DNA of 64,000 nucleotides from SXOA01 sp051004015 (GTDB taxonomy: Bacteria > Planctomycetota > Planctomycetia > Pirellulales > Pirellulaceae). Both the position numbers and the translations under genes were made by a program. Below the pieces are notes generated by a model. It was not told where the DNA came from. It did not search any database and was given only the letters and a program-made list of their open reading frames with translations. Below are positions 53,600 through 64,000 of this stretch, in pieces. The first letter of the stretch is position 1; each line of letters starts with the position of its first letter. The DNA is taken from the NCBI GenBank assembly GCA_051004015.1, contig JBPCKT010000073.1:1-64000 (forward strand), given 5' to 3'.

Positions 53600-53800
53600 T
53601 AGGGCCCCAGGGAGCTTCCATGCCCCCCAGGTTGGGCCGTATGCCCGCAGGCGTTCGTGTGGTGCAGCGCCTGCCGTCTACCCCGGCAAGATCCCTTTGC
53701 CGGCTTTGCGAGGAGGCCGAATGACGGGGGTACTCGGCGGCGGACCCACGGTGGCCGTGCAGGTCCGCGCTCCTCGCAAGATCACTCGGACGTACCGGGT
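53600..53800. ncRNA. Candidate structured RNA (unidentified)
   Basis: Nested stems seen by hand: GCAGGCG/CGCCTGC (53647-53653 with 53668-53674); CCGGCAA/TTGCCGG (53683-53689 with 53697-53703); an 8-bp closing stem GCGAGGAG/CTCCTCGC (53708-53715 with 53770-53777) that encloses GCCGA/TCGGC (53716-53720 with 53734-53738) and GCGGACC/GGTCCGC (53740-53746 with 53762-53768), the latter tipped by CACGG-TGG-CCGTG. Such a three-way junction is unlikely by chance. It does not match tmRNA, SRP, RNase P or 6S as I know them. The strand is not decided. Confidence 0.45.
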
Positions 53801-54057
53801 GAATCCAGTATTTGCTTGGCAACTCGATTGGAAATAATGACGTCTTTCAAAGCTTTCGTCACCGACTCAGCGCACCAATCTCGTTCCCAGCCCAGCAACG
53901 TAAACCATTTTTTCGAACCGTCAACGGCGGCTCAGACGCTTTGGCCGCTAGCAGAGAAGTGCTAGCAGAAGAACAATGTTTTGCCGCAATGGATTACAAC
54001 CGGAAAAAAATCTGTTCACGAGTTCATAACGACAATGCGGTCGGACGCACAATCACC

Positions 54058-54150
54058 AGCCCGACGCGCGAGCGAGGGAATTCCGCACGCACCACTCAAA
54101 ATCGCCGCTCGCGACAGTTCCCATTCTCTCCCTCGCTGGCGCGTCGGGCT
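54058..54150. repeat. AGCCCGACGCGC...AGCGAGGGA inverted repeat
   Basis: 22-bp arms at 54058-54079 and 54129-54150 with one mismatch. The second arm reaches into the stop codon of the glycosyltransferase. A single arm of the family is at 23315-23347. Confidence 0.85.
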
Positions 54151-55285
54151 AGTGGCGGATGAGCGATTCGTAGAGCGCCTCGTAGCGGGAGATCATCGCC
54201 GCCAGAGAGAATTCAGCCGCGGCTCGCCGCTGGTTTTGAGCGCCCAGCTCGGCTGCCAATGTCCGGTCCTGGGCGAGGCGAAAGATCCTCTCCGTAAAGC
54301 CGGCAGCGTCGCCGGCGGGGCAGGATTGTTGAGCGGCCCCGTCTCCCAGCAACTCCATCACCCCTTCCGCCTGAGTCGTCACCACCGGCTTCCCCGCGGC
54401 CATTGCTTCCAACACGACATTCGGCATCCCTTCCCAGCGGGACGGCAAGACCAGCAGGTCGCTGGCCGACAGGATCTGCGGCACGTCGCTCTGCCAGCCC
54501 AAGAAACGCACCCGACCCCGTAATTCCTGTTGGTCGATCTGCTTTTGCAACAACTCCTGTCGTTGAGGTCCGTCGCCGACAAGAAGCAAATCATGCTCGG
54601 GAAGCACGCGAAAGACCCGCGGCATCACATTTTCCAGTAGCCAGTCGAGCCCCTTCTGCCGATCCAGCCGACCGACGTAAAGGATGGCTCGCCTTCCGGG
54701 AGGAAGTCCGAGTGCCGTCAAATCCGCCGGCGTAACGTTTTCAAAGCGCGACACGTCTACGCCATTGGGAATGACAACCAGTTTTTCGGCTGGAAAGTGG
54801 CATGTGTCGCGGCAGTAGTCGGCCACGCCCTGGCTGACGCAGACGATTCTGTCCACTTTCGCGGCCATCCAGCGCTCCATTCGCTGTCGCCAGGCTCTGG
54901 GATCCGCCACGCGAATGCCGGTCACCATCCGCGGCAACACTTTGGCCCGTCGGGCCGCTTGCGTGGCCACCACGTTGGCGTGATACAGGAACGACTGCAC
55001 CACCTGCGGCTGCTGCTGCCACAAGTGCCCACCCAGGCGGGCTACCACCGAGAAGAATTGCCAAAAAGACTTAACGTCCAAGAAATGGACGGGAATGTCC
55101 GCCCGTTCCAGACGCTGTACCAACAAGTCGTTCTTTGGCCGCGGCTGAAGCGAGTAGACCACCGGGCTGAACCGCTCGCGGGCCAAGCCTGTCGCCAGGT
55201 TGACCAGCGCCTGCTCCGCGCCGCCGACTTCCAACTCGGTGATGACGAGGGCCAGGCGGAGCGGCGATGGAAGAGCGGTTGACAC
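54149..55285 (-). CDS. Glycosyltransferase family 4
   Basis: 378 residues from GTG 55285, which has AAGGG upstream (TTG 55309 possible). The N-terminal half starts with LRLALVITELEVGGAEQALV; the C-terminal half has VGRLDRQKGLDWLLENVMPR and the GT4 EX7E signature in WEGMPNVVLEAMAAGKPVV. A sugar transferase for envelope polysaccharide or glycolipid; donor and acceptor unknown. Divergent from queA. Confidence 0.88.
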   Translation of the reverse strand: MSTALPSPLRLALVITELEVGGAEQALVNLATGLARERFSPVVYSLQPRPKNDLLVQRLERADIPVHFLDVKSFWQFFSVVARLGGHLWQQQPQVVQSFLYHANVVATQAARRAKVLPRMVTGIRVADPRAWRQRMERWMAAKVDRIVCVSQGVADYCRDTCHFPAEKLVVIPNGVDVSRFENVTPADLTALGLPPGRRAILYVGRLDRQKGLDWLLENVMPRVFRVLPEHDLLLVGDGPQRQELLQKQIDQQELRGRVRFLGWQSDVPQILSASDLLVLPSRWEGMPNVVLEAMAAGKPVVTTQAEGVMELLGDGAAQQSCPAGDAAGFTERIFRLAQDRTLAAELGAQNQRRAAAEFSLAAMISRYEALYESLIRH

Positions 55286-55311
55286 CTTTTCCCTTATACT
55301 CGATGACAAAA

Positions 55312-55387
55312 GGGGTCGGGAGGAGTTTTCGCGGGCATGGACTCTTCCTCAGCCGGCGTCACTTCCGCGAAAACCCCTCCCGACCCC
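55312..55387. promoter_or_regulatory. 23-bp inverted repeat in the queA leader
   Basis: Arms at 55312-55334 and 55365-55387 with one mismatch (which would be a G-U pair in RNA), 30-nt loop. The second arm ends three bases before the ATG of queA, and the first arm holds a GGGAGGAG that could serve the upstream ATG 55337. A strong hairpin here would touch both start choices. Confidence 0.7.
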
Positions 55388-55390
55388 GTT

Positions 55391-56437
55391 ATGTCCGACC
55401 TCCGCCACTACGACTACGACCTCCCCCGCGAGCTCATCGCCCAGCAGCCGCTGAAGGCCCGGCAGGATGCCCGGCTGCTGGTCGTCAACCGGCAGGCGGA
55501 CAGCATCGAACATGCGTATGTGCGGGATTTGCCGGACTATCTGGCGACCGGAGACACGCTTGTTCTCAATGATACGCGGGTCATCCCCGCCCGGCTTGTC
55601 GGCCGGCGGGAGCGGACGAATGCCCGCTGGACGGGGCTGTTCCTGAGCGCCGACGAGCATGGCAACTGGCAGGTCCTCAGCAAAACCCGCGGCAAGTTAG
55701 AGCCGGGAGAGGCCATCACCATTCTCTCGTGGGACGTGCGGCAGGAGTTGCGTCTGCGACTGCTGACTAAGCTCGACGGCGGCGTTTGGGCCGTCCGCCC
55801 CGAGCCGATGGGAGACGCACTGCCATTGCTGGAGAGAGTCGGCCGCGTTCCCCTGCCGCCTTACATCCGCGACGGGGAAATGACCGAAGCTGACCGGCAA
55901 TCCTATCAAACGGTCTTCGCCAAGGAGCCCGGTGCGGTGGCCGCTCCGACCGCGGGCCTGCACTTCACCCAGGGGCTGCTCGACCAACTTGGCAAGCGCG
56001 GCATCACCCGCGAATTTGTCACGCTGCACGTCGGCATTGGCACCTTCCGCCCCATCAGCGCCCCCACCATCGACGAGCACATCATGCACCACGAATGGTG
56101 CAGCGTCAGCAGCGAGACGGTAGACCGGCTGATTTCGACTCGGGCGCGAAAGGGCCGCATCGTCGCCGTGGGAACCACCGTCGTGCGCACTTTGGAAACA
56201 GCCGCTCAAAGCGGCAAGCTGCTGCCGTTTACCGGTGCTACCAACCTGTTCATCCGCGCCCCATACCAGTTTCATGCGGTCGATGCCCTGCTCACCAACT
56301 TCCATCTTCCCAAGAGCACGCTCCTCATCCTCGTCCGCACCTTCGGCGGCGACGACCTGATTCGGCGAGCCTATGACACGGCTATCCGCGAGGGGTATCG
56401 CTTCTTTAGCTATGGGGATGCGATGCTGATTGCTTAG
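55391..56437 (+). CDS. queA: S-adenosylmethionine:tRNA ribosyltransferase-isomerase QueA
   Basis: 348 residues. Adds the cyclopentane-epoxide precursor to preQ1-tRNA in queuosine synthesis. YDYDLPRELIAQQPLKARQD, LVLNDTRVIPARLVGRR, GAVAAPTAGLHFTQGLLDQL, HVGIGTFRPI and NLFIRAPYQFHAVDALLTNF are diagnostic. I chose ATG 55391 by homology; ATG 55337 has a better ribosome site and would add 18 residues. Its presence means that 7-deazaguanine chemistry exists in this cell, relevant to the TGT-like gene at 25128. Confidence 0.96.
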   Translation: MSDLRHYDYDLPRELIAQQPLKARQDARLLVVNRQADSIEHAYVRDLPDYLATGDTLVLNDTRVIPARLVGRRERTNARWTGLFLSADEHGNWQVLSKTRGKLEPGEAITILSWDVRQELRLRLLTKLDGGVWAVRPEPMGDALPLLERVGRVPLPPYIRDGEMTEADRQSYQTVFAKEPGAVAAPTAGLHFTQGLLDQLGKRGITREFVTLHVGIGTFRPISAPTIDEHIMHHEWCSVSSETVDRLISTRARKGRIVAVGTTVVRTLETAAQSGKLLPFTGATNLFIRAPYQFHAVDALLTNFHLPKSTLLILVRTFGGDDLIRRAYDTAIREGYRFFSYGDAMLIA

Positions 56438-56488
56438 CCGCCGTTGCGAGCATCCGCGGAATCAAACCGGCCTCGTTGCTGAAAACTC

Positions 56489-56908
56489 CTAACGATTGGT
56501 GGTGATTCGCAGGAAGTCACCTGACGGAATCGGCAAGAGGCCAGTTGTTGGCCGGTTGTATAGATAGACCCATGCATCGACCGGAGTATCGTCATCCAAG
56601 AGAACTGTCGCTTTCACGCGACGATAAAGTCCAGCTTCGGGTGACTGGGGGTCGAACTCCTCGTAGTCGTCCAGCTTGGAAAGCACCTGTTCGGGTTCCT
56701 CAAGGCGGTACACCTCGCCGCGGACACTATCTTCTGACGACGGAGAGCTCACCGCTCCCGGAAAGTCATCCACGAGGTACAGGCGGCCTTGAAACGTCGC
56801 ATCTCCCACGAAGTCCGCGTTGCGCGCCAACAGCCGGTACATCTCGTGCCGGATATCTCGCCGCAACGTGCCGTAGACGAAGAGGAATTCCGCTGGGGAG
56901 CGTTTCAT
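56489..56908 (-). CDS. Gamma-glutamylcyclotransferase-like protein
   Basis: 139 residues. FLFVYGTLRRDIRHEMYRLL has the YGTLR substrate loop, and VRGEVYRLEEPEQVLSKLDD the catalytic-Glu region. Members release 5-oxoproline from gamma-glutamyl groups or act on related adducts. Starts within the last four bases (ATGA) of the membrane gene before it. Confidence 0.85.
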   Translation of the reverse strand: MKRSPAEFLFVYGTLRRDIRHEMYRLLARNADFVGDATFQGRLYLVDDFPGAVSSPSSEDSVRGEVYRLEEPEQVLSKLDDYEEFDPQSPEAGLYRRVKATVLLDDDTPVDAWVYLYNRPTTGLLPIPSGDFLRITTNR

Positions 56909-57354
56909 GCTGTGCCTCCCACCGCATCGAGCAAACTGTGGAGGCTTTCAAAACCCTGGCGTTTGATGAAGTTCATAACGGGAGGGTGCGTTTTAAGAAG
57001 TTCTAGATAGTATTGAAACAGCATTCGAATCTCCTTGAGGCTCAACTGGTGCATGATCCAGAGACCCGCGATGAACTCAAAGAAATTGAGGTAATCGACG
57101 AGCGGCTCACACACATCGGGATAACAGTCCTCTTCAAGTCCTTTGTAGAGCCTCTCAAGTTCTTCTTTGGGGCGATAGTCAAGGAGGAGCCTGGTTTTCT
57201 TATGGCAACTATCCTCATAAAACTTCTCATGGAGGGAGTAGAGCCACTCGGCACGTCGAGTCTTGACAGACTGCCACCAAAAGAAAAGTGACAACACACC
57301 TCCAACGGTAGCCCCCAGGAGGGCGAATATGGACAAGATGTGGTCCAATGACAT
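56905..57354 (-). CDS. Membrane-anchored hypothetical protein
   Basis: 149 residues. One N-terminal membrane helix (LDHILSIFALLGATVGGVLS LFFWW) then a cytoplasmic helical part (EWLYSLHEKFYEDSCHKKTR, VDYLNFFEFIAGLWIMHQLS). It resembles DUF4760-like proteins in layout. Codon use is more AT-rich than in its neighbours, as in the cyclotransferase gene it overlaps, so the pair may have been acquired together. Confidence 0.7.
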   Translation of the reverse strand: MSLDHILSIFALLGATVGGVLSLFFWWQSVKTRRAEWLYSLHEKFYEDSCHKKTRLLLDYRPKEELERLYKGLEEDCYPDVCEPLVDYLNFFEFIAGLWIMHQLSLKEIRMLFQYYLELLKTHPPVMNFIKRQGFESLHSLLDAVGGTA

Positions 57355-57498
57355 GTGGCTTCAGAACTGAATGGCAAGACTGGGTCCGAATGTCATCTAC
57401 TCTCTAAGAGTATACCCCACTAGCTTGGCGGCGCAAACTCTCTTCCCTGGTATAATGGCCCGTTTGCCACCTATAAGCGGTTCCGTTCCATCGACTCA

Positions 57499-58524
57499 AT
57501 GCCCAACCTTCCTACTCCTCCTTTGCCGCTGCTCATCACCGGCGTGGCGGGGGTGGCGGGGTACAACGCGCTGCATCATTTCCGTCGCCGGTATCCGGGG
57601 CAGGTGATCGCTATCCGCCGCACGGATAACTGGCCGCTGCGGGGGGAAGGGATTCTGGCCTGCGACGGCGATGACAAGGATCAGATGAAGCGGCTGTTTG
57701 ACCGTTATCAGTTTCGCTCGGTGCTCAATTGCGAGGGAACCTGTAAGCTTAAATCATGCGAGCTCGACCCCTCCATGGCCCAGCGGGTGAATATCGACAG
57801 TGTGGTGAACCTGCTGGAGGTTGCCGGCGGGGCTGACGTGCGGCTGGTGCATCTCTCCATCGACCTGGTCTACTCCGGCACGCGTGGCGGCCAGCATGTG
57901 GAAGAGGACGCGACCGACCCCGTCACCGTGTATGGCAAGACCATGGCCGAGGCGGAGCAGATTATCCTCCGCGAGCGGCCCGACGCATGCCAGCTTCGGA
58001 TTTCGCTGCCGATGGGGGTCAGCTTCAACGGCCATGCCGGGGCCATCGATTGGATCCAGTCCCGCTTCAAGAAGCAGAAGCCCGCGACGCTTTATTACGA
58101 CGAAGTCCGCACGCCAACCTACACCGACTGTCTCAATCCACTGCTGCAGCGAGTTCTCGCCGGCAACCTGGCCGGTCTGTTCCACGCCGGGGGACCCCGG
58201 GCGCTTAGCCTCTATCAGATTGCTCAAATCGTGAACCGCGTCGGCGGCTATGACCCCGATCATCTGATGGGCTGCAACCGGATCGAAGCCGGCCCCATTC
58301 CGCCCCGCGCCGGCGACGTCAGCCTGGACTCTAGCAAACTGGCCCGTGTCCTCGGCCACCACCCCTTCGACCCCTGGCCGCACGACGATGCCCTCGTCCC
58401 CACCTATCACGACTGGCACCGCGACAGGCCGCCGGGAGAAAGCGGCTCGGCGGAGTATTTGAGGGAGGTGCTGTACCATAACCCCCGCCGTAAGCGAACC
58501 GGATTGGCAGCGGCGGCGTCTTAG
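57499..58524 (+). CDS. RmlD-like SDR (dTDP-4-dehydrorhamnose reductase family)
   Basis: 341 residues. LLITGVAGVAGYNALHHFRR is the nucleotide-binding loop; HLSIDLVYSGTRGGQHVEED, then VYGKTMAEAEQII with YxxxK; PTYTDCLNPLLQRVLAGNLA and GLFHAGGPRALSLYQIA fit RmlD. No other rhamnose genes are adjacent, so the substrate may differ. Followed by an AATGACGAA-type repeat. Confidence 0.85.
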   Translation: MPNLPTPPLPLLITGVAGVAGYNALHHFRRRYPGQVIAIRRTDNWPLRGEGILACDGDDKDQMKRLFDRYQFRSVLNCEGTCKLKSCELDPSMAQRVNIDSVVNLLEVAGGADVRLVHLSIDLVYSGTRGGQHVEEDATDPVTVYGKTMAEAEQIILRERPDACQLRISLPMGVSFNGHAGAIDWIQSRFKKQKPATLYYDEVRTPTYTDCLNPLLQRVLAGNLAGLFHAGGPRALSLYQIAQIVNRVGGYDPDHLMGCNRIEAGPIPPRAGDVSLDSSKLARVLGHHPFDPWPHDDALVPTYHDWHRDRPPGESGSAEYLREVLYHNPRRKRTGLAAAAS

Positions 58525-58529
58525 CGGCG

Positions 58530-58602
58530 GAATGACGAAGCTCGAATGCCGAATGACGAATTCGGATTTCATTCGCCATTCGCCATTCGAATTTCGTCAT
58601 TC
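58530..58602. repeat. AATGACGAA-type inverted repeat
   Basis: Left half from 58530 and right half 58571-58602 (ATTCGCCATTCGCCATTCGA, then ATTTCGTCATTC). Begins 6 bp after the RmlD-like stop and ends 20 bp before hrpA. Confidence 0.8.
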
Positions 58603-58622
58603 AGAATCCCGGGTTTCCTCTC

Positions 58623-62701
<4,079 letters not shown>

Positions 62702-62705
<4 letters not shown>

Positions 62706-64000
62706 TCCCACCACCACCGCTTCCCTTCCCTATCGCCTCCCACCTCTCCACGCATCAACCCCACCGCGCCGTTCTTATCGGGCAGCAGTCTTTGTTCTTC
62801 TAAGGCGTCGTCGGGAACAATTGAGACGCCGCCGCCGGCAGGGACGAGCAGGCGGTTTCCTTTCCAAAGGGCGTTGACGCCGCAGGGGACTTGCTTGGGG
62901 GCGGGGAGCGTTTCGCAGGGCAGGGATTTTTCATCCCGCAGCAGCTCGCCGCTCCAGCCGGACTTCGTATAGAAATCGTGCTTGCGGAGGAACGCCGCGG
63001 CTATGGAGAGGTCGATCATGCAGCGGAGTTGGGCGTAGACGGGGCTGGCGGCGGAGATTTCGTCGTACTTCTTCGTGAAGCTCTCGCAGTACAGCCGGCT
63101 GGCTTTGCCGGGCTTGTCGGCGACCGCGGTCATCTTGCCGTCGGGCGAAAGGCGGATATCCTCGGTTTGCAGCTTCACCCCCTGGCCGACGAGCTCCATC
63201 GCCAGGCGGTCGTCGCTGGCCCGGACGCAGTCGTAGTCGGGGGTGAACCACCAGCGTTGCAGCGTTGCTTCGCGCGGCGAATCAAGGGCGGCGAGAAACG
63301 TCATCATCTTCACCGGCGGCGGCTCCAGGCCGATGGCGATCCGCTTCATCCGGTAGTCAGCTTCGATCAGGATCTGGGCAAAGTGGGTGCGGGGGGAGAC
63401 GGCGAACGTGCGAATCTGGGCCATGCCGAGCGCCTCCTGCGATCCGCTGGCCAGCCGCACCGTGGCTTCCTCGCGGGCGGCGTCCGGAATGCTTCGCGGC
63501 ACCGTCTTCTGAAACTCCATGAACCGGGCCAGCCCTTCCTGCGTCGGATCGATCGTGCAGCCCAGGAACGGCCGGTCCTTCTTGCCGGGGTCGAACGCTC
63601 GCAGAGCCACCGCGAGATCGTCTAGCAGGATCACCGGCCGCTTCGTCGTGACGCCGACAATTCGGCCCGAGGGATCGGCAAGCCACCCTTCTGCCGGACC
63701 CGCCAGCACCACATCCCCCGGTTCATCGCCGCTCGCTTCATAACAGAACGCGAACTGCACGCGCTGCAAGCCCGCCAGATACCGCAGCTCCGCCTCCAGC
63801 GGCTTTCCCGCCTTGAGCCGCTCGGCAATGGCCGCTTCCAGCTTCCGCAGCGAGATCTTGCGGAGCTTGGTGAACTTCCGCAAGTCTTCGGGCATGTCCG
63901 CCTTCACCGCTAACAGCCGCTCCGCCCGCAGCCGACCGCCGGGATCGCTGAACGTCTTCACGTCCAGCACCCCTTCCGCATCGATCGATACCCCAAACGT
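62702..64000 (-). CDS. DUF1598-type planctomycete protein (5' end outside window)
   Basis: 433 codons are open from the stop at 62702 to the window edge, reading TFGVSIDAEGVLDVKTFSDP at the edge; the true start is outside. GLQRVQFAFCYEASGDEPGD and VLAGPAEGWLADPSGRIVGV, then RPFLGCTIDPTQEGLARFME and TFAVSPRTHFAQILIEADYR MKRIAIGLEPPPV fit the DUF1598 family, which is almost limited to planctomycetes. Function unknown. Confidence 0.85.

Larger units (their letters stand above)
53443..54148. other. Gene-free region with promoter, repeats and a possible structured RNA
   Basis: 706 bp between rsmH and the glycosyltransferase, both on the minus strand. It holds the rsmH promoter (53449-53476), an AATGAC-type inverted repeat (53491-53587), a multi-stem region (53600-53800), and an AGCCCGACGCG inverted repeat (54058-54150). 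No good protein gene. Confidence 0.65.

Noticed and set aside
53600..53800. tmRNA, SRP RNA, RNase P RNA or 6S RNA
   Set aside because: The conserved words of these RNAs (for example GAGGAAAGTCC of RNase P, or the SRP GGAAG loop) are absent.
53812..54162. 116-codon plus-strand frame
   Set aside because: Its end is coded by the inverted repeat at 54058-54150 and it shows no protein-like pattern.

Overview
The window looks like a chromosomal segment of a planctomycete (high GC, about 60 percent by eye). The pointers are ECF sigma factors translationally coupled to a serine/threonine kinase or an anti-sigma factor, a secreted protein with the planctomycete LExR-type N-terminal motif, a DUF1598-type protein, GYF/zinc-ribbon membrane proteins, a coiled-coil protein of planctomycete type, and many small palindromic repeats between genes. 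Most genes are ordinary housekeeping genes on both strands in short operons.

Layout. 1-6156: partial secreted protein with GMPGG repeats, histone-deacetylase-like hydrolase, a repeat-rich gap, a TraB/GumN-like secreted protein, an outer-membrane barrel protein and a small ORF. 6344-17094: selB, coaB, nagA, cstA, a tandem pair of GYF proteins, then parvulin plus mutY and a large secreted hypothetical. 17249-22573: SDR epimerase, GNAT-like protein, ABC-F ATPase and an orphan DNA methyltransferase. 22574-25127: a junkyard of small accessory genes: a VapC-type toxin with two related antitoxins, a small membrane gene with a decayed second copy, a Fic-family remnant, and repeats. 25128-30310: a visibly more AT-rich three-gene operon on the minus strand encoding a NurA-like nuclease, a HerA-like translocase and a tRNA-guanine-transglycosylase-like (DpdA-like) protein fused to a YaaA/DUF6884-like domain. 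This is the most interesting part of the window and a good candidate for an undescribed DNA-modification or defence system.

30412-36089 holds gyrB, dciA, dnaN and a short dnaA in one direction, which suggests the chromosome origin lies in the dnaA/dnaN region. 36256-45097 holds a cysteine desulfurase, an ECF sigma with an anti-sigma factor carrying two CXXCH haem motifs, a LExR secreted protein, an ECF sigma/kinase pair and a coiled-coil protein. 45860-52467: YjbQ, a copper amine oxidase, holB with tmk, an esterase/SMP-30 fusion and a molybdenum-carrier-like protein. 52549-64000: rsmH with a good promoter, a gap that can fold into an RNA-like multi-stem structure, a glycosyltransferase, queA, a gamma-glutamylcyclotransferase pair, an RmlD-like reductase, hrpA, and the start-less end of a DUF1598 protein.

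How parts may work together (inference): queA shows that the cell makes queuosine, so 7-deazaguanine precursors should be available to the DpdA-like enzyme of the island. All positions and residue counts were read by hand; no search or folding program was run.
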